From: Propionibacteriaceae bacterium
Lineage (GTDB): Bacteria; Actinomycetota; Actinomycetes; Propionibacteriales; Propionibacteriaceae
DNA: 17,170 nucleotides
Assembly (NCBI GenBank): GCA_003158895.1
Contig: PMLO01000072.1
Location: forward strand, 1,957 to 19,126
Reading direction: 5' to 3'
Of this stretch, positions 1 to 8,303 are shown in pieces (position 1 is the first letter of the stretch; every line of letters begins with the position of its first letter). The position numbers and the translations under genes are program-made. The notes beneath the pieces were generated by a model. The model was not told the DNA's origin. It did not search any database and saw only the letters and a program-made list of their open reading frames with translations.

Positions 1-248
1 AACGCGAGGAGCGAGAGCAGAGCCCCGCGCAGGACGTGCCACTCGAGCAACCGGCCTGATGCCAGGGGCGCGGCGAAGACCAGCACGTTCTTCACCCACT
101 GTTTGGGTCTCAATGCCCGGATGACGGCAGGCACACGCGACCCACGCGGCGCCGCCTCGGACGACCCGTCCAGCGCCAGCGGGTCGGAAACCTCTACCTC
201 ATCCATTGACACGAGGCTATCGCGAGACGCCGCCTTCACCGTAGGCAT
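1..248 (-). CDS. Decaprenyl-phosphate phosphoribosyltransferase-like (UbiA family), N-terminal part
   Basis: Partial gene running off the left edge; only the first 82 codons are present, read leftward from an ATG at 248. After a variable hydrophilic leader of about 40 residues comes the stretch RALRPKQWVKNVLVFAAPLA (about residues 45-64). This is the characteristic entry to the first membrane segment of the UbiA-type prenyltransferases that move phosphoribose from PRPP to decaprenyl phosphate (the Rv3806c type). In mycobacteria that reaction starts the arabinose donor for cell-wall arabinogalactan; the enzyme is an integral membrane protein. The catalytic Asp-rich motifs would lie outside the window, so substrate specificity cannot be checked here. 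The gene is divergent from the wzm-like permease, 95 bp away, which supports an envelope-glycan setting. A second in-frame ATG lies at codon 15; neither has a strong ribosome site, so the start is uncertain. A different UbiA-family member is the main alternative. Confidence 0.8.
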   Translation of the reverse strand, partial: MPTVKAASRDSLVSMDEVEVSDPLALDGSSEAAPRGSRVPAVIRALRPKQWVKNVLVFAAPLASGRLLEWHVLRGALLSLLA

Positions 249-304
249 GAGTCGGTGCGTCCTGTGTGGTGCGCTTCACCGCGCGCGGTCGTTCCCTGCT
301 CGCT

Positions 305-313
305 TGCTAGACT
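305..313 (+). promoter_or_regulatory. Possible extended -10 promoter for the exporter pair
   Basis: TGCTAGACT matches an extended -10 element (TGn followed by TAnnnT), and ends 30 bases before the permease start codon. No convincing -35 hexamer sits 16-18 bases upstream. It lies in the 95-bp divergent gap, the only plausible promoter space for wzm-wzt. This is pattern matching only. Confidence 0.35.
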
Positions 314-343
314 CCCCCTGCTTCACAAGCCAGGAGGTAGCAG

Positions 344-1201
344 ATGGCGTCGGTCCGTGCCGGCACGTTGTCAATGCGCGACTCGTTGGTCAAGAACCGG
401 ACGGTCAACCTCTTGGCGAACCTGACGCTGCGCGAGATCAAGGGCCAGTACAAGAAGACGGTCCTCGGGCGCGCGTGGTCGCTGCTGAACCCGCTGGCGA
501 ACATCGCGGTCTATTCGCTGGTGTTCGGGATCCTCGTACGTGCCACCCCGCCCCTGGGCACCAACTCCGGTCTCAAGAGCTACGCCCTGTGGGTTGCGTG
601 CGGGATCATCCCGTGGGGATTCATGTCCACAGGCACGTCGCTGGGTCGTGGCGCGCTCGCGGACAACGCGGGCCTCCTGACCAAGGTGTACTTCCCGCGG
701 TTCGTCCTTCCGACATCAACCATCCTCGCCCTGGCCAGCACCTTCCTCACCGAGCTGGCAGCCGTCGCGATCTTCGTGGGAGTCGCTGGCGGTGGACCAA
801 GGATCGTGTGGCGCTTGCCTGTACTCATCCCGATCGTGATCCTCAACACCGCGTTCGTGCTCGGCCTCTCCTTGATCCTGTCGATAGGCATGGTCTACTT
901 CGGCGACATCCAGCACATCTGGGGCATCTTCCTGCAACTGTGGATGTACGCGTCGTGCGTCGTGCTCCCGTTCTCGCTCGTCCAGCAGGCGCAGGTCGGC
1001 CATCCCAACCTCCCCATCGAGTTCCTCTTCGAGCTCAACCCCGCCTATCAGTTCGTCGAGGCGTACCGAAACGTCCTGTACGACTTCGACGTACCGTCGC
1101 TTACGCGCTGGCTCGTCATGCTGGCGTGGGCGGCCGTGTCCATGATCATCGGGTCGTGGGTCTTCAGCAAGTTCTCATCACGGATCGTGGAGGAGCTGTG
1201 A
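344..1201 (+). CDS. wzm: ABC transporter permease, polysaccharide export (Wzm-like)
   Basis: 285-residue inner-membrane protein of the ABC-2 transporter family, normal length for Wzm. In this family the permease dimer forms the channel that moves a lipid-linked polysaccharide across the cytoplasmic membrane, powered by the ATPase encoded next. The N-terminus has the amphipathic LTLREIKGQYKKTVLG segment (about residues 27-42) followed by WSLLNP, typical of polysaccharide exporters. About six membrane segments follow (roughly 49-66, 79-101, 120-148, 157-182, 192-212, 255-275), with the family stretch KVYFPRFVLP near 114-123 and FELNPAYQFVEAYR near 229-242. The ATG at 344 is chosen because AGGAGG lies 7-8 bases upstream. 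The stop overlaps the ATPase start by 4 bp, so the two are translationally coupled. Teichoic-acid exporters (TagG type) are related; the ATPase C-terminal domain favours the O-antigen type. Confidence 0.9.
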   Translation: MASVRAGTLSMRDSLVKNRTVNLLANLTLREIKGQYKKTVLGRAWSLLNPLANIAVYSLVFGILVRATPPLGTNSGLKSYALWVACGIIPWGFMSTGTSLGRGALADNAGLLTKVYFPRFVLPTSTILALASTFLTELAAVAIFVGVAGGGPRIVWRLPVLIPIVILNTAFVLGLSLILSIGMVYFGDIQHIWGIFLQLWMYASCVVLPFSLVQQAQVGHPNLPIEFLFELNPAYQFVEAYRNVLYDFDVPSLTRWLVMLAWAAVSMIIGSWVFSKFSSRIVEEL

Positions 1202-2442
1202 CGTCCAACGCCGTCGTCGTCTCGGACGTGTCGAAGTCGTTCCGCATCTACCGTGACCGGAACAGGTCGATCAAGGCCACGGTGCTCAAGCGGAGCCGTG
1301 CCAAGTACGACGAGTTCTGGGCTCTGAAGGACATCGACCTCGAGATTCCGCAGGGCAAGACGTTCGGTCTGCTGGGCAACAACGGATCCGGCAAGTCGAC
1401 GCTACTGAAGTGCATCGCCCAGATTCTCGAGCCGAACAAGGGTTTCATCACCCATGTGGGTCGGATGGCGGCGATGCTCGAGGTGGGGTCCGGCTTTCAT
1501 CCGGAGCTGTCCGGGCGCGACAACGTCTATCTCAATGGCGCCATCCTCGGCATGAGCAAGGCCGAGATCGACCGGAAGTTCGACTCGATCGTCGATTTCT
1601 CGGGAGTGGGCGACTTCATCGACCAGCCGGTCAAGAACTACTCGTCCGGCATGTACGTGCGGCTGGGATTCGCGGTCTCGATCCATATTGAGCCCGACAT
1701 CCTGCTCGTGGACGAGGTCCTGTCCGTCGGAGACATCGCCTTCCAGGAGAAGTGCACCGAGAAGTTCTCCGATCTGCGCCGCGATGGCCGGACCGTGGTC
1801 GTCGTCTCTCATGCTGTCGACCAGATGCGGACGTTCTGCGACCAGGCGGCATGGCTACGCAAAGGTCAACTCATGGGCGTGGGCCCCGCCCAGGACGTCA
1901 TCAACGATTACGCGGACCAGGCACACAACGTCCAGCAACACCACTCGCAGCTGGCAGAGGGCGACGCTGAATCGTCGTCCGAAGACCAGACCCAGGGACG
2001 CTTCGGGAGCGGGGAAGCGACGATCGAACGCGTGGAACTCCTCGATGCGCATTGCGAAGACGTACGGCAGGTTCGTACCGGTGACAAGGTCACGCTCAGG
2101 ATGCACTTCACCTGCCATGAGCCTGTCGCGGCTCCGGTCTTTGGTTTCAGCATCGAACACGAGACCGGGTTCTTGGTCTGGGGCCACAACAACGTTCAGT
2201 CGGACTGGGTGGCCGCGCCGATGCGTCCGGGCGCTGGGTCGGTGGACCTCGTGATTCCCGAGTTCCCGTTACGGCCGGGCTCGTTCCGCATCCAGGCGGG
2301 CATCGCCGCCGACCACAATGCGCGCACCGTCGATTCGCTACCGCGAGCGCTGTCGTTCACAGTAGCCACTGGTGAGCCGTTCGAATCCCTCGGCGTCGCG
2401 GTCATGCACAGCCACTTCGAGAACCTCCGCCAGGAGGGCTGA
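1198..2442 (+). CDS. wzt: ABC transporter ATP-binding protein with C-terminal glycan-binding-type domain (Wzt-like)
   Basis: 414 residues from GTG 1198, which overlaps the wzm stop (GTGA) and has GGAGGAG just upstream. The nucleotide-binding domain occupies about residues 5-240: Walker A GNNGSGKST (60-68), a signature region NYSSGMYVRLGFA (147-159) of the form usual in O-antigen exporters, Walker B DILLVDEV (167-174) and the H-loop histidine at 205. A linker rich in Glu, Ser and Gln (about 241-268) leads to a beta-rich C-terminal domain (about 270-414) resembling the substrate-binding domain of Escherichia coli Wzt. There that domain recognises the finished, often methyl-capped, polymer before export. 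This is about 150 residues longer than plain teichoic-acid ATPases. The same reading frame stays open back to 103, but that stretch is out-of-frame wzm and encodes no recognisable protein. The gene ends 33 bp from the convergent glycosyltransferase. Confidence 0.92.
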   Translation: MTSNAVVVSDVSKSFRIYRDRNRSIKATVLKRSRAKYDEFWALKDIDLEIPQGKTFGLLGNNGSGKSTLLKCIAQILEPNKGFITHVGRMAAMLEVGSGFHPELSGRDNVYLNGAILGMSKAEIDRKFDSIVDFSGVGDFIDQPVKNYSSGMYVRLGFAVSIHIEPDILLVDEVLSVGDIAFQEKCTEKFSDLRRDGRTVVVVSHAVDQMRTFCDQAAWLRKGQLMGVGPAQDVINDYADQAHNVQQHHSQLAEGDAESSSEDQTQGRFGSGEATIERVELLDAHCEDVRQVRTGDKVTLRMHFTCHEPVAAPVFGFSIEHETGFLVWGHNNVQSDWVAAPMRPGAGSVDLVIPEFPLRPGSFRIQAGIAADHNARTVDSLPRALSFTVATGEPFESLGVAVMHSHFENLRQEG

Positions 2443-2475
2443 CCGTACGTCCGCCCGCTGGCTTCGGCAGTCGAC

Positions 2476-5400
2476 TCAGTCTGCGAGGTGACCAAGGAGC
2501 GCGGCAGCGAACTGCTGGGTGCTCTGCTCCCAGGTGAGCCAGCGGATTCCGCCCGACCGAGGGGCTGTCCCGGCAGCGATCGATGCGAACCAGTCCTTCA
2601 ACGACGTGGCAAGCGATTCAATTGACTCCCCGGAGAAGTACGTCACGTTGTTCCCCGCGACCTCCTCGAACACCGGCAGGTCCCGCGCCAGCAGCGGGAG
2701 GTCGTAACGCGCCGCCTCAATCAAGGGCAGCCCGAAACCCTCGCCACGGGACGCCATGAGGCAGCCGTCAGTGACTTCGTAGAGACGCAGGAGTTCCACG
2801 TCGCTCGCGTCCTCGAACCACAGGAGACGCCGGCCCCATTCCGGATGCGTACGCATCGAGCGCAGGAACGCGTCACGACCCCAGCCTGCTTGTCCGACGA
2901 TCACGAGATTTGCATCGACGCCCTCGTCCCAGAGGGCGGAGAAGGCAGCGAGCGCTTGGTCGTGTCCCTTGCGAGGTTCGATGGTACCGACCATGAGGAT
3001 CGATGGTCCGGGGCCTCGGTTCGCCCACCGTTCCTCGAAGTTGGTCGTTGTGTGATCCGTGGGAACGCTGCTCTCGATGTCAGCGCCAAGGTTGAACCAG
3101 CCGACAGCGAGGTCGTCGCGCCCCGGACAGTTCTCGCTGATCCATGTCGTCAGGTCATGCGCCGTGCTCTGGGAGATGCAAATCAGACTGTCTGCGTGTC
3201 GGACGAGGTTCTGCAGGTAGTCATAGAACCAGTGAGGAGGCCATGGGAACCAGTCAGGACGGTGGCACGGCAGCAAGTCGTAGACGATGAACTGGAGACT
3301 CACCCCGCGCGACCTGAGCCACTCGAGGGCCGCCTCCATGCTCGGCCCGTTCATCACGTCGCTGGGGAACATCCGGTCGTTGAGATCGAGTCCCGCAAAC
3401 ACATCGCCAGGGCGCACCACCACCGGATCGTCGCGCAGCTGCGCGCCGTCGTAGCCCAGCATCGCCGCGGCGTACCTGCGTGCGTATCGGAGATCTCCGG
3501 TGTCATCGCAGTAGATCGGTTCGACGCGATAGCCCACCGGGGGGTCCTCGAGCAGACAGAGTGCGAGGCTACGCGCCACACGCTGGATTCCGGTACGCGC
3601 GTCCCGCCGAACCATCATCGTGAGATCCAGCAGCAGTTGCTTGGTCGAGCGGGGTGACGGGTGGTTTCGCGTGACCGCGAGAACGGTCTTGGGCCAGTCC
3701 TCTGCCGTCAGGCCGGGCTGCTGTGCGGCGATGTGTAGCGTCTCCAAAGTCCTGGACCGGCGGCCGTTGGCATACAAGTGCTCGATCGCGTCCCGATATG
3801 CCTCGGCGCTGGGGGTGGTCGGCGTCGCGACGGCGGAGGGCGAGTCACGATGCCAGGCCAACTCGAGTTCACGCACAAGGGCGGTTTGGTCGAGGCCGTC
3901 GCCGAGGTCCTCGTCAGTCAGTACCGGGATGCCAAGAGCCCGGCAACGCGCGAGCCAACGGTCGGCGGATGAGTCCTGTGCCCTGGAGAGCTGTACGGCG
4001 AACCGGACATCAGCCAGCACGTGGGCCGCATGTTCCTCCGAAAGCACCCGCCATCTGCCCCCCGGGCGTTGCCGCTCCAGCATGTGCACCAGCTGACGCC
4101 CGTAGGCGTCCTCAGGGGCCGGTCCCACGATGACCAGTTCCGAGTCCCCGTGAACACTCAGCTGAGGGGAGGCCAGCCATGCAGCCACGAGTCGGTGGTG
4201 CATGTGTTCCGTGCCGATGCCGAAGGCCGCGATCAGGTGCCGGTGGGGCGTTGTTGCCTGGACGGCACCAACCGGCGCGACGAGGGGCACCGTGACCCAA
4301 TCCTTTGTCGCGTGGGATCCGAACTCCTGCGTCGCCATCTCGGTGATGCGAGGGTTGGTGACCATCACACCGTGCGCTGTCTCGATCACTGTGGCGTTCA
4401 TGGGCAGACGGGGCGGGGCCCCCCCGGGGAGTTTCGCCGACATTACGCGGCGGAGCCCGTCGTAGCCGTACGCCTCGATGATGGTCTGCATCCACGACTG
4501 GGTGGGCTCCAGATCGCCGGAGGCGCATGACAGCGCCCGATCCAGGTAGTAGTCGTTGAGGAGGACGATCCCAGGATGGCTGGCCTGGACATCTCGGACG
4601 TGAGCGAAGTCCCCGCTGTTCGCATAGTGGTGGACGATCCGGTCGTAGTCGCCGCTGACAAGGTCGAACTGCTCCGCGGAGACAGCATGTGCGGGGCCCT
4701 CGAACCCTCCTGGCTCGATCTCCTGGCCAATGACGATATCGACCGCGTAGTGGCGGTCGAGCTGCTCGACGAGGTGGACGAGATGGTCGCGAGCAACGTT
4801 CGGTCGAGGCGGAAGTGCGGTCACCAGGGCCAGCCGTGGGCGGCGCAACGTCGACAACTCGGCCTTGGTTGACTTCCTTGTCTTCACCCTGTCCCGTTGC
4901 GCGACGAGCCTTTCGAAGGCCGTGAGAGCACGAGTGGCGCTGTCATCCCAGGTGAAGGTCTTCGCGCGTTCCAGCCCATGGCTCCGAAGCTCAGAACGGA
5001 ACTCCTCATCAGCCAGGAGTCGCGCGAGCTTGGCCGAGATGTCAGCGGGATCGTACGGATCGAACATCGCCTCCGGATTCCCCACGACCTCCGGGATCGA
5101 CGTCGTGTTGGACGCGATGGTCGGAGTCCCGCAACTCATGGCCTCCAAGGGCGGTAGGCCAAACCCTTCCAGCTGGGACGGGAACACGAATCCGGCGCAC
5201 AGGTTGTACAGCCCAACGAGGTCGTCATCGGGGACGAAACCGGTGAACACCACCTGGTCGGCACGCAGGCCCTGGGCCAACGCGTGTTCCAGGTTCCAGT
5301 GATCGATCCTCTCGTCAGCCTTACCGACCAGAGCCAGTTGGTGCGATTCCCGAAGCTCCGGCGGCAGCATCGCGAATGCCGAGATGAGTCCCTTGATGTT

Positions 5401-6114
5401 CTTGCGCGGATCGAGGCCACCGGTGTACATGACGAAGGGCTTGGCAATGCCGTAGCGGCCGCGAAGCTCTGCCTCGCGCTCGCTGGTGACCCTGAGGGGG
5501 GTGAAGATGTCATCGGCCGCGGTACGGACGTTCACGACCCGCTCCTGCGGGAGTTCGAGCAGTTCGCAGCCCTCGCGTTGGGTGTACTCACTGATGGCGA
5601 GCAGCAGGTCGGCGCGGCGCATCTGAGCGATGCGCTGGCGGTACCAACGCTCTTCCCCGTGGTCCAACAGGTACCGCGTGCGGTCGATGAGGGGGATGAC
5701 GTCGTAGAGGGTCGCGGCGGTGAGGGGACCTCGGATGTGCTCATGGATACTCGTCACGGAGTCGACCCAGAGGCCCTCCACGACGCCGGAACAGTGGACG
5801 ATGTCCGGTTCGAGGTCGCTGAGGAACGCCTCCCGGATCACTTGCGCCTGTGTGCGCCGACCGTCGTTGGCTGCGTGAATGCCCCCAGTCGGGGTGACCG
5901 TGTTCCAGATGACCAGCCGATTCTCAGGGAGGACATCAGCTAGCGCTGCCCGGATGGGGGAAAGTGAGTCAGGTAGCCCGGCCGTGAGGCCCACCCAGAC
6001 CTCATGATCGCCGGCGTTGCGGATGATGCCGCGCGCGAGGGCCATGGTGTACCGGCCGATCCCACGATGTCGACTCTCGGTCTGGGCTCCTTGCAGGTCG
6101 AGAACGATCCTCAT
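2476..6114 (-). CDS. Three-module GT4-type glycosyltransferase, middle module degenerate
   Basis: 1212-residue cytoplasmic or membrane-associated enzyme, about three times a normal GT4 transferase. Module 1 (about 1-405) opens MRIVLDLQGAQ and has GGLDPRKN (232-239) and the donor-site E-x7-E motif EGFGLPPLE (316-324). Module 2 (about 425-790) follows a basic linker, starts RLALVTALPPRP and keeps a LVIVGPAP strand (660-667). In place of the E-x7-E motif it reads RAQDSSADRWLARCRALGIP (711-730), so it looks inactive. Module 3 (about 825-1212) begins with a DxxxxxRRDxRTGIQRVAR-like segment found in mannosyl- and rhamnosyltransferases, then GTIEPRKG (1043-1050) and EGFGLPLIE (1125-1133). Multi-module transferases of this sort (WbdA is the known case) build repeating units in ABC-exported O-polysaccharides. 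Its ATG overlaps the FkbM gene stop by 4 bp (ATGA). The sugar donor is probably a GDP-hexose made by the upstream gmd genes, but linkage specificity cannot be read from sequence. Confidence 0.9.
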   Translation of the reverse strand: MRIVLDLQGAQTESRHRGIGRYTMALARGIIRNAGDHEVWVGLTAGLPDSLSPIRAALADVLPENRLVIWNTVTPTGGIHAANDGRRTQAQVIREAFLSDLEPDIVHCSGVVEGLWVDSVTSIHEHIRGPLTAATLYDVIPLIDRTRYLLDHGEERWYRQRIAQMRRADLLLAISEYTQREGCELLELPQERVVNVRTAADDIFTPLRVTSEREAELRGRYGIAKPFVMYTGGLDPRKNIKGLISAFAMLPPELRESHQLALVGKADERIDHWNLEHALAQGLRADQVVFTGFVPDDDLVGLYNLCAGFVFPSQLEGFGLPPLEAMSCGTPTIASNTTSIPEVVGNPEAMFDPYDPADISAKLARLLADEEFRSELRSHGLERAKTFTWDDSATRALTAFERLVAQRDRVKTRKSTKAELSTLRRPRLALVTALPPRPNVARDHLVHLVEQLDRHYAVDIVIGQEIEPGGFEGPAHAVSAEQFDLVSGDYDRIVHHYANSGDFAHVRDVQASHPGIVLLNDYYLDRALSCASGDLEPTQSWMQTIIEAYGYDGLRRVMSAKLPGGAPPRLPMNATVIETAHGVMVTNPRITEMATQEFGSHATKDWVTVPLVAPVGAVQATTPHRHLIAAFGIGTEHMHHRLVAAWLASPQLSVHGDSELVIVGPAPEDAYGRQLVHMLERQRPGGRWRVLSEEHAAHVLADVRFAVQLSRAQDSSADRWLARCRALGIPVLTDEDLGDGLDQTALVRELELAWHRDSPSAVATPTTPSAEAYRDAIEHLYANGRRSRTLETLHIAAQQPGLTAEDWPKTVLAVTRNHPSPRSTKQLLLDLTMMVRRDARTGIQRVARSLALCLLEDPPVGYRVEPIYCDDTGDLRYARRYAAAMLGYDGAQLRDDPVVVRPGDVFAGLDLNDRMFPSDVMNGPSMEAALEWLRSRGVSLQFIVYDLLPCHRPDWFPWPPHWFYDYLQNLVRHADSLICISQSTAHDLTTWISENCPGRDDLAVGWFNLGADIESSVPTDHTTTNFEERWANRGPGPSILMVGTIEPRKGHDQALAAFSALWDEGVDANLVIVGQAGWGRDAFLRSMRTHPEWGRRLLWFEDASDVELLRLYEVTDGCLMASRGEGFGLPLIEAARYDLPLLARDLPVFEEVAGNNVTYFSGESIESLATSLKDWFASIAAGTAPRSGGIRWLTWEQSTQQFAAALLGHLAD

Positions 6115-7229
6115 ACGGCGTCCCGGGACGATGGGCGCGCCTCCGCATACTTCAGCAGGCGCGCCTTCACGCGAGGAACTCTGTGCAACACCTGACGCAG
6201 TCGGTTCTCGATGTCCTCGTTGCGACGCACGAACTGGAGACCCGCATCCAGGACGGGCCGAGCCGCAGTCTTCGCCGCGCTCACTCCTCCGCGGCGGATC
6301 TTGCTCGAGGCGGTGCGCAGCGGCTGGGCCAACTGTCGCGCGAGCGATCGTTGGTTGACTCCCGCCGCCTTCTGGGCCTTCTCGAGAGCGTGCGCCGCGT
6401 GGTCTTGGAACTGCAGGAGCTGCCCCTCAGACGTTCGAGCCCATTCCTCGCACGAACGGGCCAGCTCCTCGGTCGCCGTGAGGAGGCCTCGCAGCCGCTC
6501 GACCTCCAGGAGGAGGGCGAGCCTCTCGGTCTGATCAACGAGGCAGTGGTCTGCTGCCAGGGCGAAGCCGTCGAAGCAGTTGGGCTGGAGGCCGAAGTCT
6601 GCGGCCAGCTCTGCGTGCTCGTCAGCAACGTAGTAGTTGTTGAGACCGTCGAAGTAGACCTTCTGGTAGCCGGAGGCGAGGACGCCCGGCTCCCACGTAT
6701 CGGATACGAGATCTTTGCTCAGAGGAGCAGTTGCCTCGATGACGAGAACCCACGGCCGCCATCGTGTCAACTCGCAACCTGCAAGGACTGCGGGCTCCGC
6801 GCCCTCGACGTCGATCTTGAGGAAGTGGATGGGGCCTAGATCATGTTCCTCAAGCAAGCTGTCGAGCGTCACCATGTGAACGGGCGTCTCCACCACATTC
6901 CAGCCACGGGCGCGCATCTCGCTTGCATGCAGTGGGTCCACCGTCGACAAGCCAGTGTCCAGGACCTCGTAGAACGTCAAGTCCTGTGCATGGTCCGAAC
7001 AAGCCACCTGCACGTTGACATCTTCGGGACGCCGATCGACCAGCTTCTCGAACATCGTGACGACCGGTTCGACGTTCATGCCACGCCACCCGGCCTCGTA
7101 GAACCGCCGGGTCACCGAGGAGTAGTCGGGGTCGTGCGCACCGACATCGACGTAATGCCCGTTCTCGATGTTGCCCAGAGCCCGCCACAGGATGACATCT
7201 TCGAAGTTCTGCGCATACACGGTGGCCAC
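6111..7229 (-). CDS. FkbM-family SAM-dependent methyltransferase with C-terminal coiled coil
   Basis: 372 residues. The FkbM-type Rossmann domain covers about residues 5-205: opening YAQNFEDVILWRAL (5-18), SAM-binding VDVGAHDP (27-34), acidic strand NVEP (52-55) and the family signature FLKIDVEGAE (136-145). FkbM enzymes O-methylate sugars or polyketides; in a glycan locus the likely substrate is a sugar hydroxyl on the growing or finished chain. The remainder (about 232-290) is a Leu/Glu-rich predicted coiled coil, followed by an Arg/Lys-rich tail (about 291-365) not belonging to the core family. That arrangement could tether or oligomerise the enzyme, as in the coiled-coil chain-length regulators of O9-type polysaccharides, but this is inference. 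The start is GTG 7229 with AAAGG about 10 bases upstream. It overlaps the downstream glycosyltransferase by 4 bp, and a 120-bp gap separates it from the second gmd gene. Confidence 0.88.
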   Translation of the reverse strand: MATVYAQNFEDVILWRALGNIENGHYVDVGAHDPDYSSVTRRFYEAGWRGMNVEPVVTMFEKLVDRRPEDVNVQVACSDHAQDLTFYEVLDTGLSTVDPLHASEMRARGWNVVETPVHMVTLDSLLEEHDLGPIHFLKIDVEGAEPAVLAGCELTRWRPWVLVIEATAPLSKDLVSDTWEPGVLASGYQKVYFDGLNNYYVADEHAELAADFGLQPNCFDGFALAADHCLVDQTERLALLLEVERLRGLLTATEELARSCEEWARTSEGQLLQFQDHAAHALEKAQKAAGVNQRSLARQLAQPLRTASSKIRRGGVSAAKTAARPVLDAGLQFVRRNEDIENRLRQVLHRVPRVKARLLKYAEARPSSRDAV

Positions 7230-7340
7230 GTCGAACTACCTTTCCCGACTGCTTTGGAGGGCCCCTACACCAAGCACGGGCACTGACGAACTGTACCCGA
7301 AGAGTCCGGTTCAACGTGGTGACGAGCGGACCCGTGTAGG

Positions 7341-7355
7341 GCGTAGCCGCTACGC
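7341..7355 (-). terminator. Hairpin at the end of the second gmd gene
   Basis: GCGTAG-CCG-CTACGC is a perfect 6-bp stem with a 3-base loop that contains the TAG stop codon (7350-7352) of the second gmd paralogue. No T-run follows on the minus strand, so it may be an attenuating or RNA-stabilising hairpin rather than a full terminator. The 120-bp gap before the FkbM gene is the only sizeable break within this minus-strand gene group. Confidence 0.3.
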
Positions 7356-8303
7356 ATGCAGGTCGGCCGTCACCATCCGTCCGACGAGATCGTCGAATCC
7401 CACGGTGGGCTCCCAGCCGAGGACCCGGTGCGCCTTCGAGGCGTTCGCGAGCGCTTTGGTCGGGTCCGCCGGCCGATAGAACTCCGGGTCCTGGACCACG
7501 TACGTTTCCCAGTCGCCTATGCCCGCGGCGATGAAGGCCGCGGCGACGAAGTCACGCACGCTATGAGCCTCGCCCGTGCCGATGACGTAGTCGTCCGACT
7601 CCGGGTGCGTCGCAGCCAGCACCATGGCCGCGACGTAGTCCGGTGCCCATCCCCAGTCGCGACGTGCCTCGAGGTTCCCGAGGCGTAGCTCGGTGGCCTC
7701 CCCCTTGGCGATGGCGGCTGCGCCCTGGGTGATCTTGCGGGTCACGAACGACGGTGGCCGCAAGGGTGACTCGTGGTTGTAGAGGATCAAGCTCGACGCG
7801 TGAAGGCCTCGAGCCCGGTAGACGCCGGCCGACAGGTGCGCGAGAGCCTTCGATGCGCCGTACGGGTTCATGGGACGGATGGAGGTCGACTCGTCCTGCG
7901 GGGACGTGTCGGCCTCGCCGAAGATCTCCGCGCTCGACGCTTGGACGAACGCTACCTGCTCGCCGATCTTCTCCTGCAGCTTCCACGCGGCCTCCATCAG
8001 GAAGACCGCAGCGGTGCCGTTGACCTCCGCCGCGAGGACCGGCTCGGTCCAGCAGAGCGCGACGGAACTCACGCCGCCGAGGTTGTAGATCTGGCTGGGC
8101 CGGATCTTGTCCAGCATGGCAGTCATGGCCGGCCTGTCCATGAGGTCGCCGGCGTGGACGGTGATCAGCTCCGGTTCCATCGGGGGTTTGTCGCCCGGAC
8201 GTACAAGTCCGTGGACCTCGTAGCCCTGGTCGTGGAGATGGCGGGTCAGGTACGTGCCGTCCTGGCCCGTCGCGCCCGTGATGAATGCCCGTGTCATTGC
8301 CAT
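7350..8303 (-). CDS. Second GDP-mannose 4,6-dehydratase-family protein (short-chain dehydrogenase)
   Basis: 317 residues from ATG 8303, which shares one base with the gmd stop (TGATG), so the genes are coupled; ATG 8297 is an alternative start. It is an extended SDR enzyme: NADP-binding ITGATGQDG (8-16), DL in AGDLMD (51-56), the S-x-E pair in ASSAEIFG (S124, E126) and Y148/K152 in PYGASK. NHESP (177-181), FVTRK (186-190), LGNLEARRDWG (208-218) and the C-terminal ASKAHRVLGWEP (288-299) are hallmarks of the GMD branch rather than of typical GDP-4-keto-6-deoxymannose reductases. It has diverged clearly from its neighbour. Two roles are possible: a redundant or differently regulated 4,6-dehydratase, or a paralogue recruited as the 4-keto reductase that makes GDP-D-rhamnose, since no other reductase is visible in the locus. 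The family is sure; the reaction is not. Confidence 0.85.
   Translation of the reverse strand: MAMTRAFITGATGQDGTYLTRHLHDQGYEVHGLVRPGDKPPMEPELITVHAGDLMDRPAMTAMLDKIRPSQIYNLGGVSSVALCWTEPVLAAEVNGTAAVFLMEAAWKLQEKIGEQVAFVQASSAEIFGEADTSPQDESTSIRPMNPYGASKALAHLSAGVYRARGLHASSLILYNHESPLRPPSFVTRKITQGAAAIAKGEATELRLGNLEARRDWGWAPDYVAAMVLAATHPESDDYVIGTGEAHSVRDFVAAAFIAAGIGDWETYVVQDPEFYRPADPTKALANASKAHRVLGWEPTVGFDDLVGRMVTADLHA

Noticed and set aside
103..1197. A continuous open frame upstream of and in frame with wzt, which would give a 779-residue protein
   Set aside because: It is the shifted frame of wzm: Arg/Pro/His-rich with no recognisable domain, while wzm in the other frame is a clear permease. The GTG at 1198 with GGAGGAG upstream is the real wzt start.
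2443..2475. Terminator between the convergent wzt and glycosyltransferase genes
   Set aside because: Only short interrupted palindromes (such as AGTCGACT nearby) are seen; no stable hairpin could be supported.
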